Assembly: GCA_039105265.1 (NCBI GenBank)
Contig: JAPFFF010000011.1
Coordinates: 4,650,001-4,714,000 of the forward strand
Origin: Tritrichomonas musculus
Taxonomy: Eukaryota; Parabasalia; Tritrichomonadida; Tritrichomonadidae
Direction of reading: 5' to 3'
DNA length: 64,000 nt
Below are positions 44,273 through 54,334 of this stretch, piece by piece (position 1 is the first letter of the stretch; each line of letters starts with the position of its first letter). The translations under genes and the position numbers were made by a program. The notes below the pieces were generated by a model. The model was not told where the DNA came from and made no database searches. It saw nothing but the letters and a program-made list of their open reading frames with translations.

Positions 44273-45078
44273 ATGTATATGTATTAGATTAATGATAACG
44301 ATGATTAGACATCAGAATACCAAAATACTTTATAAATTTATATTATTAATAAACAAAGAAAATTTTTATTGGTAGGAAAATATTATATGGATCTTTTTAT
44401 TTCTGGAAATTATATACTTAAATAAATTTTTTAAAATGTTACTTTAATGCATATTTTATGATAAGAAATTTTCGTTTTTGAAAATATATATTCCTAACGA
44501 GGTCAAAAAAGAAAAATGAATCGGTTTTAATTTTTTGGTATGAGTTGGATGTGGTGATAATCTGTTAAACAAAATTCAGAGAAATGCAATTGGGTGACTT
44601 TATGTCGTTTACAAATTGATCAAAATGAATAATCATTGAATTTTTTCAAATAATAAAAAAAAAGAATTTCTCCTATAAATATTTTTAAAATATAAATAAT
44701 TATGTATTATTTAGATATTTATTTTATAAAATAATTTGTTTAAATAAAATTAATTTATAAAAATTAAATAACAAATGCAATAATTAGTGAATAAAATGTA
44801 AACATTCAATTTTTAAAATTCTAAGATTTAAAAATTCGTTCAAAAAAAAATGTAAAAATCCATAATTTGTGTATTGAGTAAATATATTATGGAAAATAAT
44901 GGAGATAATAAACCAAATATTATTTTAACTTTTTGAAAGTAACGATACGTTAAGAAACATAAATAGTTCAACTTTTTGATATATTTATGATGTAAAATTT
45001 ATTCAAATTATAAAATTTTATAGTTTATATTCTCAATTTTTTTTTTTTTTTTTTTCTTTGTTTATTTATAAATTTTAA
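44273..45078. other. Spacer upstream of the PP1-like gene with T19 tract
   Basis: This holds an inverted TAACG/CGTTA site (listed separately) and a 19-base T tract at 45037-45055, just 24 bases before the ATG. No other gene or RNA seen. Confidence 0.5.
44940..44952. promoter_or_regulatory. TAACGATACGTTA, palindromic Myb-element-like site upstream of the PP1-like gene
   Basis: TAACG and its reverse complement CGTTA flank ATA, so the site contains TAACGATA (the Trichomonas MRE-2r sequence) on the plus strand and TAACG on the minus strand. It lies about 127-139 bases before the ATG at 45079. An R2R3 Myb gene lies in the same window at 48145. Binding is inference. Confidence 0.35.
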
Positions 45079-46089
45079 ATGAATGAGGATGATGGCAAAA
45101 AAGCTATTAAACCAAATATAGATAATATCATTGACCGCCTTCTTGACTGCAAGAATACAAAAGGTGGATATGCTAACACATCCATATCTCGTTTTGAACT
45201 TCTTTGGCTCTTTAAAGAAGCAAAAAAGGTTTTTGAAAAACAGCCAGTAATGCTCGAGCTTATCCCTCCTCTTACTATTTGTGGTGATATTCATGGGCAA
45301 TTTAACGATCTTATTCGTCTTTTTGAAATTGGAGGGTCTCCTGAGTTTACAAATTATTTATTTATGGGAGATTACGTTGATAGAGGTCCTGCAAGCATTG
45401 GAACATTGGCACTTTTACTAGCTTACAAGGTTAAGTACCCAAACAACTTCTTCATGCTCAGAGGTAATCATGAAATAGCATCAACCAATCGCGATTATGG
45501 GTTTTACGAGGAATGTTCCCGTTACTTACAAAAATTTGAGACAGTTTGGCGAAAAGCAAATGAATTATTTGATTGGATCCCAATATCGGCTCTTATTGAC
45601 GGTCGTGTTTTATGTATTCATGGTGGGCTTTCTCCTAGGCTGAAGGACATTGAACAATTAAAAGAAATAAGAAGACCAAATAATGGTGAAGATGACGTCT
45701 TAGTTTCTGATATTTTATGGTCAGATCCTGAGAAAAATGTAGAAGAGTGGGCAGATAATGATAGAGGAATTAGTTATTTATTTGGTGAGGATCCTCTTAC
45801 AACTTTTCTTCGTGATAACGATTTAGATATACTTGTTCGAGCCCATCAAGCTGTTAATGACGGCTATGAATTTCCATTTTATCCAACAATGAATGTTTTA
45901 ACAGTATTTAGCGCTCCTAACTACTGCGGTGAATATGATAACAAAGGTGCACTTTTGCATATCGATGAAAATTTAGTTGCTTCATTTTCGGTACTTGAAC
46001 CACAGTCTGGGAATCTTTCACCAGCTATCGCCAACTCTAAAACGCCATCTTCTTTCAAGAAATTCTTGAAGATGTTCTCAAAATTATGA
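45079..46089 (+). CDS. PP1-like Ser/Thr protein phosphatase
   Basis: All signature motifs of the PPP family are present: GDIHGQ (Asp70, His72), GDYVDRG (Asp98 and following), RGNHE (Asn130, His131), CIHGGLSP and SAPNYCGEYDN. The run between these (EIASTNRDYGFYEEC; ENDRGISYLFG-like ADNDRGISYLFG; RAHQAVNDGYEF) is closer to PP1 than to PP2A or calcineurin. The enzyme is a two-metal Ser/Thr phosphatase that acts with targeting subunits. The C-terminal 30 residues are unlike PP1. No inhibitory domain is seen. Confidence 0.95.
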   Translation: MNEDDGKKAIKPNIDNIIDRLLDCKNTKGGYANTSISRFELLWLFKEAKKVFEKQPVMLELIPPLTICGDIHGQFNDLIRLFEIGGSPEFTNYLFMGDYVDRGPASIGTLALLLAYKVKYPNNFFMLRGNHEIASTNRDYGFYEECSRYLQKFETVWRKANELFDWIPISALIDGRVLCIHGGLSPRLKDIEQLKEIRRPNNGEDDVLVSDILWSDPEKNVEEWADNDRGISYLFGEDPLTTFLRDNDLDILVRAHQAVNDGYEFPFYPTMNVLTVFSAPNYCGEYDNKGALLHIDENLVASFSVLEPQSGNLSPAIANSKTPSSFKKFLKMFSKL

Positions 46090-46359
46090 TTTTGTCAGCA
46101 TTTAGTTGTTCTTTTTTATGTTTTATTTGATCCTCCATTACTTTTAAATATGATTTATAGATTTTGTAAAATATTTGTTTCTTTAACATAAATTTGATGA
46201 CCAAACAATTTGATCTTTCCGACAATTTTCTCAATATTTTTTTAATTTGATTTTCTATATTATATATTCATGTATATTGCCTTAGTGCTAAATTAATATT
46301 ACCAATAAAAAATAAGCATATTATTATTTATAGAAAACATATTAAAATAACAGTAACGC

Positions 46360-47319
46360 TCACACCTGAATTGATGCGAACTCTTGTCGAAGTTGTGTTA
46401 ATTTTTTCAGAGTACTTTTATATTCAATTTTTTCATTTTCAATTTGTTGCTTAATCAATTCCCTTTTTTTGATGATTTTTTGAGCATCATTTAGCATTTT
46501 GTGTAATTTAGCATTACAGCGTTTTTTTAGGTTTGTGATGTTGATTTCTGACTCTTTTTCTTCTTGATTGGGAAGACCTTCCTTTCGAAGTTGGGCAAGT
46601 TGTCTGTCAAGCTCTTGTTGAAGCATTCTGGTTGTTGCTTCTTCTTGTTCTCTAGCTATCTTTAGTTCATTAACTTGATTTATGTATTGAACATCAAATT
46701 CAGCTTTCATTCGCTGCATTTCTGTTCGAAATCGTTCTTCTGATTGTACCTTACATTTACTAAGTTCAAGTGCTTTGGTTGATTCAAAAGAATGTCTCAA
46801 TCTTTCTTGTAATTCTGATTCTTTTTCTGCTCTGATTCTTTCTAGTCTGTCTCTAACAATTCGTTGTCTTTCAACAGCCTTTATTGAAGATCTTGCAGAT
46901 TTAATATTGCTATCAATAAGTAATAATTTGTCGTGAAGTGATAAAAGTTCAGTTTGAATACCAACACTTCTAGAGCCACTTGTACGGCGTTTTTTGGTAA
47001 TTAACGTTTCCAAAAAAGTATTTTCAATCATAGAAATATCTGCTTGACGCATAATATCTGTTTGTGATAAGCGATGATATGCTGTTTCCTCAGTAAAAAC
47101 AAGTAAAGTATCACGATAATTATATGCTTTAAGATAATCTGCAATAATATTACAAATAATTTCTGACCGTAAAGAGTGTTGAAATGGCGGGAAAGAAAAA
47201 TCCCTTTGAGAAGTAGCATATTTATAAATTGCAAGACGAAGTTGTGTTTTATATGTTTTTACAAATCCTTCTCGTGAAAAATAGGCAAAAAGTCCATTTC
47301 GAAACTCTTTTTCATTCAT
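46360..47319 (-). CDS. OFD1-like LisH/coiled-coil protein
   Basis: Residues 1-30 carry FRNGLFAYFSREGFVKTYKT followed by QLR, resembling the start of OFD1 (LYQTFKDRGILDTLKTQLR). A LisH motif follows at 51-82 (IICNIIADYLKAYNYRDTLL). The remaining 220 residues are almost continuous coiled coil. OFD1 is a centriolar satellite and distal centriole protein needed for ciliary basal bodies, and its relatives (FOPNL/FOP) have the same LisH layout. The protein is much shorter than human OFD1 (about 1,010 residues). A basal-body role in a flagellate is a reasonable inference. FOP/FOPNL is the main alternative. Confidence 0.72.
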   Translation of the reverse strand: MNEKEFRNGLFAYFSREGFVKTYKTQLRLAIYKYATSQRDFSFPPFQHSLRSEIICNIIADYLKAYNYRDTLLVFTEETAYHRLSQTDIMRQADISMIENTFLETLITKKRRTSGSRSVGIQTELLSLHDKLLLIDSNIKSARSSIKAVERQRIVRDRLERIRAEKESELQERLRHSFESTKALELSKCKVQSEERFRTEMQRMKAEFDVQYINQVNELKIAREQEEATTRMLQQELDRQLAQLRKEGLPNQEEKESEINITNLKKRCNAKLHKMLNDAQKIIKKRELIKQQIENEKIEYKSTLKKLTQLRQEFASIQV

Positions 47320-48144
47320 TCAATTAAAAAATTTTAATTAAACGTAACGCATTCAATTCATCATAAGATTTTCAACTTGAATAAAGACTGGGGGGGGGGG
47401 GGAAAAAAAAAAAAAATTGTTCAATCGAATTCAAAAAACTGAAAGGTTAATAGAATTACATTTAATGTAATTCATTATTATAATTGAGATTTCTTCTAAG
47501 GCCTTAAAAGGTAAATAATAATTGATCATAAACTACATTAATATCACATTCATTTATCAAATTCAAAATTAAAATTTTTAATTTACAAATGATGAAATTT
47601 CAGATGAAATATATTACATCTGAAAATATTTTCCAATACTAAGAAACTGAAATTTCACGTGGTTTTAAACGAATTAGAATGTAAGATAATATTTTTCTAC
47701 TTATAAAAACAGTAAATAAAATATATTGGAAAGTTAATATTTTTCCATAAAGAGCATTTGTTTGTAAAAATTATATGGAAATTAGATTAATTATATGGGT
47801 CAAATACAATTAATTTTTTCTCATAAGAGTTACGATTTAATTGTTATAAGATCATTTGGTATTAGAAAAAGTTACTATTTAATTGTTAATATAACTTTTT
47901 CTTTAATTTTTTCAAATAAATCAATCGTTCTTTCTCATAATTTTTTTTTCTATTATTATTCACATAAATTATATTAAAAAACTAATATATTTTAATTTTA
48001 ACTAGTTTGGATTATTAAAACTTTTTATTTGAAAGAATATTTTTTACCGTTTATTTCAAAATTAATAGAATTTTTTTCAATTACTCTTTTATTTTCTACA
48101 CAAAAAGTTTATCTTATCCAATATCTTGATTTCTTGTTCTTTAA
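47320..48144. other. Spacer with G13A14 tract and a hairpin
   Basis: Thirteen G followed by fourteen A occupy 47390-47416, the only long G tract in the window. A hairpin lies at 47598-47625: TTTCAGATG, 10-base loop, CATCTGAAA. The AT-rich remainder holds only loose repeats of CTCATAA and AATTGTTATAA. No convincing gene is seen. Confidence 0.6.
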
Positions 48145-48927
48145 ATGTTCTGCTCTTTTTCAGTGGAACCAAAGAACAAAAAAATCTCGTATAATAGAGC
48201 TTTATGCTCTCCATTTTCTCCTAACGCATTTGCACAAAATGTTCAAAACGCTAGCATTGGAAATAATAATCAAGAAACTAATTCTAATTTAAACAATTAT
48301 GTATATGATATTGATCCTATTAAGAAAGCATCACAATCTTTGCCAAGCTTTACTTCGTCAGCTCTCAATCCCTCCATCCATCAAGTCTCTGGCGGAACTA
48401 AAAAAAGAAAATGGACGACTGAGGAAGATTATCTGCTTAGTCAAGCTGTGAATACATATGGAGTTGATAGTTGGAACCTTGTCGCTCAAAAAATCGAAAA
48501 TAGAACTGGAAAGCAATGTCGTGAAAGATGGATGAGCAGTATTTCTCCAACTTTAATTAAAGATACATGGTCGCCTCAAGAAGATCTTATCCTTATCAGA
48601 AAACAAAGTGAGTTTGGGAATAAATGGACTCTTATTCATAATTTTCTACCTGGACGTTCAAACACAGCAATTAAAAATAGATGGAAATGTTTATGTAGAA
48701 GGAGCATGTCTAAGCATCAAAGAGACTTTAAGCAAATTCTCAGTAATACCTCTTCTGGGATTTCTAAAACATGCTCACGAGCTACAACTAAAAAAGTTTA
48801 TTCTAATAATTCATTACCTAAAGAACAACAAAAGAAAGCTCAGAATAACATTCAAGAAATCATAGATTCTTTGTTTGATGACGATTGTTTGAATGACCTT
48901 GAAGCAACCCTAAGCGTTAATGTATAA
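48145..48927 (+). CDS. R2R3 Myb DNA-binding transcription factor
   Basis: Two Myb repeats with regularly spaced tryptophans: R2 at W90, W110, W129 (KWTTEEDYLL, CRERWMSS) and R3 at W142, W161, W180 (TWSPQEDLILI, IKNRWKCL). The first 80 residues are Asn/Ser rich and the C-terminus after the repeats is basic, then Gln/Lys rich. Trichomonad R2R3 Mybs bind TAACGA-type elements. Such elements also occur in this window. The ATG at 48145 is the first in frame; part of the N-terminus could be non-coding if a later start is used. Confidence 0.92.
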   Translation: MFCSFSVEPKNKKISYNRALCSPFSPNAFAQNVQNASIGNNNQETNSNLNNYVYDIDPIKKASQSLPSFTSSALNPSIHQVSGGTKKRKWTTEEDYLLSQAVNTYGVDSWNLVAQKIENRTGKQCRERWMSSISPTLIKDTWSPQEDLILIRKQSEFGNKWTLIHNFLPGRSNTAIKNRWKCLCRRSMSKHQRDFKQILSNTSSGISKTCSRATTKKVYSNNSLPKEQQKKAQNNIQEIIDSLFDDDCLNDLEATLSVNV

Positions 48928-49275
48928 ATATACAGCTTAACAAAACTTTTTTTTCTAAAATTAAAAAATTATAAATACGGAATAAATAAATCATGAAAAT
49001 ATTAAATTTTGAATTTTTATATATAATGCTTCTAAGTATTTATTCCTCCATTTTATTTTAATTGTTTTTAAATCAATATATTTTTGGTAGTATAGTTTTT
49101 GTATTTGGAAAATTTATATATCTTGATGATACTACCTTCTTCAGAAAAAAAAAAAAAAAATATAATTGCTTTAATATAATTTTTAATAGTTAAGAATTTT
49201 TTAATAGTACAACTTGATAATTTGTTAAAATATGGAAAACATTTTAAAGCAATTTATATTATTACTTTTAACAGT
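48928..49275. other. AT-rich convergent spacer
   Basis: This holds the 3' flanks of the Myb and MAPK genes, which converge here. A long A tract lies near 49144-49160. I see nothing else. Confidence 0.6.
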
Positions 49276-50340
49276 TTATTGTTGTCTCTCTGGATGAAAC
49301 TTCAAAACTTCTTGCCAAAGAAGTACTTTAAGTTCACGGATTGTTATATCTGGCTTCTCAAAATCAAATTCTTCAATTTGAAAAGCAACTGGTTCATCAA
49401 ATGGATCATGCAAATCAGCTACAAATGGGTGTTCGAGAGCTTCTTCAACAGTCATCCTCTTTTTAGGGTCCCATTTGAGTAATTTTTCAACCATATCAAT
49501 CTCATCTGCGTCTGTTCCATGTGGGAAGAGAGTCCTAAAATCGACAGGTTGCTTATACGGGAGCCCTTCCATGAATTCGCGAGCTTTGTAATTTGTGCAG
49601 TCTGCTAAATCTTCTTCAGTTGGTGAGCCAATTGTTTTTACTATGAGTTCCAACTGATTCATTGTATTTCCACCCGGAAAGAGAGGTTTCCTATTTATAA
49701 GTTCAGCAAGTATGCATCCCGCAGACCACATATCTAGAGGAGGACCATATATATCATAATTCAGCAACACTTCGGGTGCTCTGTACCAACGAGTTGCTAC
49801 GTATTCAGAGAGAAGATCATTTTCTGAAACTCTGGCTAAGCCAAAATCACCAATTTTCAAATCACAATTTGCATTGAGCATTAAATTGCCAGGTTTTAAG
49901 TCACGATGGATGATTCCTGCAGAATGAATAAATTTTAATCCTCGAAGTAACTGATACATAAAATATTTATGATGATCAACAAGAAGAGGCTGATTGCTCG
50001 CAATAATCTGATACATGTCAGTGTCCATGAGATCAATAACAATAACGACAGCATTGAAATCTTCAAAGCGAGGAGCTGCCCATAAATCAAGAATATTTGT
50101 TATGTTTTCATGCTTCAAGCGAGTTAAAATTCGTATTTCCCTAAGAATACGTTTTGCGTCAAGGGTAGAATTGAATATACGTTCAACACGTTTTACTGCT
50201 ACGTCGCGACCTGTGACTAAATCTTTGCCAGCAAAGACACAGCCATAGGCTCCATGGCCAAGAACCTTATTAAATTGATAACGTCCTTGAGTTTCTCTTT
50301 CTAAATCTTCTAATAAATGCCTACTATCGGGCTGGGACAT
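49276..50340 (-). CDS. MAP kinase (CMGC) with SEY activation motif
   Basis: A complete CMGC kinase: LGHGAYGCVFAG, Lys50, HRDLKPGN (Asp147), DFG (Asp165), and VATRWYRAPE, the classical MAPK signature. The dual-phosphorylation motif reads S178-E179-Y180 (codons TCT GAA TAC) where ERK-type MAPKs have TEY. Ser can be phosphorylated in place of Thr, so it is likely activatable. A MAPK insert and the common C-terminal GXXFDP-like LHDPFDEP docking end are present. The protein is 354 residues long, normal for a MAPK. A 31-base poly-A/T tract lies 57 bases upstream. Confidence 0.93.
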   Translation of the reverse strand: MSQPDSRHLLEDLERETQGRYQFNKVLGHGAYGCVFAGKDLVTGRDVAVKRVERIFNSTLDAKRILREIRILTRLKHENITNILDLWAAPRFEDFNAVVIVIDLMDTDMYQIIASNQPLLVDHHKYFMYQLLRGLKFIHSAGIIHRDLKPGNLMLNANCDLKIGDFGLARVSENDLLSEYVATRWYRAPEVLLNYDIYGPPLDMWSAGCILAELINRKPLFPGGNTMNQLELIVKTIGSPTEEDLADCTNYKAREFMEGLPYKQPVDFRTLFPHGTDADEIDMVEKLLKWDPKKRMTVEEALEHPFVADLHDPFDEPVAFQIEEFDFEKPDITIRELKVLLWQEVLKFHPERQQ

Positions 50341-50394
50341 AATACTTTCTTTTGGTCTGAATTCTAATTTTACGAAAGAATTTTCGATTTTTTC

Positions 50395-50429
<35 letters not shown>

Positions 50430-51246
50430 CAAAAAATTAAATCCTTTTTTATATAAGAGTATTATTGAAAAAGTTTTGGAGTATTGAAAACAATTAGAAG
50501 TAATAAACAAAGGTTTCTTCGATAAGTTTTCCGTATTTTTTAATTTTATAATTCATATTGATATATATATTTGATTCAAAAAAGTTTTAAAATTTATAAG
50601 TTAATTATTTAGATATCATCTTTTATATTCGAATAAAATATTCTGATATTATTTGGTCAAATAGTATTGAAAAAAATGAAAACCTCAGAATTTTTTTTTA
50701 ATCGTAAATTATGATTCGTAATGGACAATTCCCTAAATTATTATATATTTTATTAAGTTATTTTGATAAATATATGATGTAAAACACTATTTTTGTGAAT
50801 ATCTCTACTTATTTTCATACATTTTCAAATTAGTAATATTCAATATTTAGAAAATTACACTTGATATCAAAAGCAAAAAGGATATGTTTTGTGTATTAAA
50901 GAATATTAATTATGTATTCACAATGAAAATGATGCAAAATTCTTTTGATGATCTCAAAGAGATCATATGTATACCCTCTGGGCAAAATAATTGTAATTTT
51001 TTAATGTACTTGGTTAAAAATGTATTTAAAATCAAATTAGAATGAAATGTGTTTTTTAACAATGAATAATTTCAAAAATTCAATTAAAAATTTATTAATA
51101 AAAATAAAGCCAACATTTATATAATATATTAATATGAAGGTGTTAATGATGAATCCATTAGAACTAGGCAATATGAAATCAATGATTTAAATCAATATAT
51201 TTTCTTTCCAAAAAAAAGAGAAAAAGGGAATAAAAGGGAAGTTACA
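50341..51246. other. Spacer with a 31-base T tract
   Basis: A run of 31 T occupies 50397-50427, so on the MAPK coding strand it is poly-A about 57 bases before the ATG. It could exclude nucleosomes at the promoter. The remainder is AT-rich without genes or clear repeats. Confidence 0.6.
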
Positions 51247-51933
51247 TCAACTTTCACTTTCGTATTCATCTCCCTCTTCTTCTTCTTCTTCCTCTTCTTC
51301 TTCAACATTGTGATCACTATATTGTTTGAATTCTGTTTTATCTTCGGGTTGTGCTTCTTTGCTATATTCTAATTCACTATTAGATTTTATGGTTTCATCA
51401 GAACTGTTATTATTTGATGATTCTTTATTATTAACTATTTCTTCTTTGATCTCTCCTATATTTTGATTATTATTCTTATTATCATTATAATCAAATTTAC
51501 AAAATATATTATTTGGTTCATAATTTTTTTGAATAGGTATTGTTTTTTCAGTATTATTAAAAGTAAAATTTAATATAAAGCTTTCATCGGGTTTTGTTGG
51601 TGATCCAAAGCCATACTTCAACTTTCTATTAATTTCTTTTAATTTTTTAGGAGATTTTAGCTCAGTTTCAAATGAACTTATTGGAAAATCAATTGGATCT
51701 GTCATTACTTCACAACTAACCTTTTCTCTCTTTGAGTTTGTATCAGTTTGTGTTTCACGTGATATATATCTGCGTTGGAATGAATGATTGTATGAATTTT
51801 TAAAAGGAAATTGAACTTTTTTTTGAGCAGCAAATCTATCAACACCTCCGTATTCATCTGAAGAACATTTTTCATCATTTTCGTCATTATCTCGATAAAA
51901 CCATTGAAAAAGAGTATCAAAAAAACCAAACAT
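51247..51933 (-). CDS. Acidic-tailed protein, 228 aa
   Basis: The ATG at 51933 (MFGFFDTLFQWFYRDND) starts a short hydrophobic-aromatic helix that could be a docking motif. A basic Arg/Lys-rich middle contains a SRETQTDTN stretch, followed by Asn-rich sequence (ENDNKNNNQN-like) and a C-terminal run of acidic residues (EEEEEEEEEEEGDEYESES-like). No known domain is recognised. An initiator-like TCATTTT lies about 5-11 bases upstream (51938-51944), within the distance usual for trichomonad genes. Confidence 0.68.
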   Translation of the reverse strand: MFGFFDTLFQWFYRDNDENDEKCSSDEYGGVDRFAAQKKVQFPFKNSYNHSFQRRYISRETQTDTNSKREKVSCEVMTDPIDFPISSFETELKSPKKLKEINRKLKYGFGSPTKPDESFILNFTFNNTEKTIPIQKNYEPNNIFCKFDYNDNKNNNQNIGEIKEEIVNNKESSNNNSSDETIKSNSELEYSKEAQPEDKTEFKQYSDHNVEEEEEEEEEEGDEYESES

Positions 51934-51937
51934 TAAC

Positions 51938-51944
51938 AAAATGA
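51938..51944 (-). promoter_or_regulatory. Initiator-like TCATTTT
   Basis: TCATTTT lies a few bases before the ATG at 51933 on the minus strand, fitting TCA(Y)(T/A) spacing. AT-rich context means chance cannot be ruled out. Confidence 0.35.
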
Positions 51945-52216
51945 AAAAATATAACCATATTTATTTCAAAGCATTTTTTATATATAACGCAAAACAATTC
52001 TTTTTAATAATATCTGATTAACTCATCAGTCGTGCAATCAAACAAAATTAATAACAAAAATGGTTAAAATTGAAATTAAATTAATTAATTAAATTATTAA
52101 AAAATCAATGAAACGATATTCTAAAAAGTTGATTCAACATAATTTCTGGGGAGCATCAATATATATGTATACTAAATTTTGGGATATTATTTTTTACTTA
52201 AATTCAAAGTTTTATT

Positions 52217-54334
52217 TTAATCTTGATCAAGGTTTTTAACAATAGTTAACTTAGTCTTTGGTGGATTAAGTTGGAAAACTCCAAGTTTAACGTATTCATT
52301 GATTGTATCATCCATATCTTGACGACTAAATCCACTGGATATTATAACAGATTCAACTTCCGCCATTGAAACTGTAACTTTATTTTCAGTTAATTCATTA
52401 ATTTTATCATAAATCTGTGATACAACATTACTCTTCTTGTCACCTTCAGAATCAACTCTTTCTATTGATTCCTTGGATGCTTTAACAAGCCTCAAAGCCT
52501 CTTCAACATCATCTTGAGAAACAACTGTGGACAAACGAAGACGTGCCAATGCCATAGAAAGACGAATAACTGCAAGAAGTGCGCGGGTTGTTATTGGTTC
52601 ATCTGTGTTTTCTTGTCTCATTAAAACATATGATTGTGATATAAATTTGGCCTGTTCATCTGGAATAATTGGTTCTATTAATTTCGCTTTTTCGATGTGT
52701 GCGCGTAATGAACGAAGACTTATATTATCTGAAGATGGTGCTATTCTGTTTTTATGAACAAAAGCAATATGATTAGCAAGTGCTATATCAGAATCGATAC
52801 TTGGTCTATCAAGAAGTAGGAAAAGAATATCAAAACGAGAAAGTAAGGCTGCTGGTAAATTAACATTTTCGAGAAGAGATTTTTTGACATTGTATCTCGA
52901 GTACATTGGATTTGCTGCTGCTAGAATTGCTGTTCTTGCATTTAGAGTAGTAGTAATTCCAGCTTTTGCTATCGAAACTGTTTGTTGTTCCATAACTTCG
53001 TAAATAGCAGTCCTATCTGCATCTTCCATTTTGTCAAACTCATCAATACAGCATATGCCCATGTCAGATAAAACTAGGGCTCCGCCTTCAAGTGCCATTT
53101 CACCAGTAATAGGATCTTTTAATACAGCTGCTGTTAAACCAACTCCAGATGAACCTCGTCCTGTAGTATAAACTGCCCGTGGTGCAACACGAGTAACCCA
53201 TTTGAGAAGTTGACTCTTTGCTACACCAGGATCACCCATCAAACAAATGTTAATATCACCTCTAATCTTGACATTATCTGAGAAAGTTTTTGTAAGACCA
53301 CTAACAAGTTGAAGTAGTATTGACCTTTTGACATCTTCATGTCCAAATATTTCTGGGGCAACAGAGTTCACCATTTTTTCATATACTTTATCTGTATCAA
53401 CATTGAGTTCTTCACCTTCTGTGTCATTGATCTCATCACATTTAGAAGAAACTATAATATCTTGAGCTTCAAGATATGTTTCGTTAATTAAGCTTTGTTT
53501 GTAACAGCGCATAGGCATTGGTAAAAATATAGCGTATACTTCGATAACATCACCTGTATTGCATTTTTGTGTTAATGTGTCACGCGCATAAACAGTTAAA
53601 GCTCGTGGAATATGTCCAGCTGGAACTTCGTTTGAAAGTTCTTGAATTCGAATCATTTGGAATTTGGAGAACTTTGATCCACGTGTTTGAAGTGTTAATG
53701 TTCCTGGGCGTGGGGCTGCTTTGCATTGAGACGATTGGCAAACTGTTCGTGGTAAAAATGTTGGACTATCAACAATTTGAAATGTTTCTTCAGAACATTG
53801 TGAGCATGTGTAGGATGCGATTCTAATTAATGGTTTAACTTGAGTTATTCTTGTAACAAGGCCTCGGAGACGAACAAGAGATCCGATATCTACGGCTCGG
53901 ATGTTCCTCATTGGCAAAATTGGTTGTTTTTCCTGAGGAATAAAACGAATAGAGTGATGGCGGAATAACTCAGGTGGAAATTGGTTCTTCTGTGATTCGT
54001 TCGCTGATGAAAGTCTGACTGCATTAATGGCATCAAATGAAGTTTCAAAATCTAGGCTTGGCTCTGGAATGATTTGATCAACACAAGTATTAAATAATCG
54101 AAGATACCTTAGAGTATTACTTTCTATTCGATCACAAAGTTCGGCGCTGAAGTCATGAACATCATCAAGGTAAATGCAAAGCTCGTCGCTTCGTCTTTGA
54201 GCGATATCATCAATATTTGCAATATATTTTGGTTCGTCTTCTTGTCCTTTATAGTTTGTTAAAAATTCCTTAATTTTGACAATATCTTCTTTGTAATTGT
54301 AGTTGACTGCTTGCTTTCTTCCATCGTTTTTCAT
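52217..54334 (-). CDS. MCM7: MCM7, replicative helicase subunit
   Basis: The protein is 705 residues long, close to the usual 720. A zinc-binding region with CSQC and CQSSQC lies at about 173-202, followed by LTLQTRGSKFSKFQMIRIQE. The paralog-specific segment LINETYLEAQDIIV matches MCM7 (LLSETYLEAHRIV) rather than other MCMs. The AAA+ core has Walker A GDPGVAKS (near 366-373), Walker B CCIDEFDKM (near 427), and the arginine finger LLSRFDI. A C-terminal winged-helix-like region follows. It is part of the MCM2-7 ring that licenses and unwinds replication origins. All catalytic motifs are present. It is divergently paired with the kinesin gene. Confidence 0.96.
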   Translation of the reverse strand: MKNDGRKQAVNYNYKEDIVKIKEFLTNYKGQEDEPKYIANIDDIAQRRSDELCIYLDDVHDFSAELCDRIESNTLRYLRLFNTCVDQIIPEPSLDFETSFDAINAVRLSSANESQKNQFPPELFRHHSIRFIPQEKQPILPMRNIRAVDIGSLVRLRGLVTRITQVKPLIRIASYTCSQCSEETFQIVDSPTFLPRTVCQSSQCKAAPRPGTLTLQTRGSKFSKFQMIRIQELSNEVPAGHIPRALTVYARDTLTQKCNTGDVIEVYAIFLPMPMRCYKQSLINETYLEAQDIIVSSKCDEINDTEGEELNVDTDKVYEKMVNSVAPEIFGHEDVKRSILLQLVSGLTKTFSDNVKIRGDINICLMGDPGVAKSQLLKWVTRVAPRAVYTTGRGSSGVGLTAAVLKDPITGEMALEGGALVLSDMGICCIDEFDKMEDADRTAIYEVMEQQTVSIAKAGITTTLNARTAILAAANPMYSRYNVKKSLLENVNLPAALLSRFDILFLLLDRPSIDSDIALANHIAFVHKNRIAPSSDNISLRSLRAHIEKAKLIEPIIPDEQAKFISQSYVLMRQENTDEPITTRALLAVIRLSMALARLRLSTVVSQDDVEEALRLVKASKESIERVDSEGDKKSNVVSQIYDKINELTENKVTVSMAEVESVIISSGFSRQDMDDTINEYVKLGVFQLNPPKTKLTIVKNLDQD

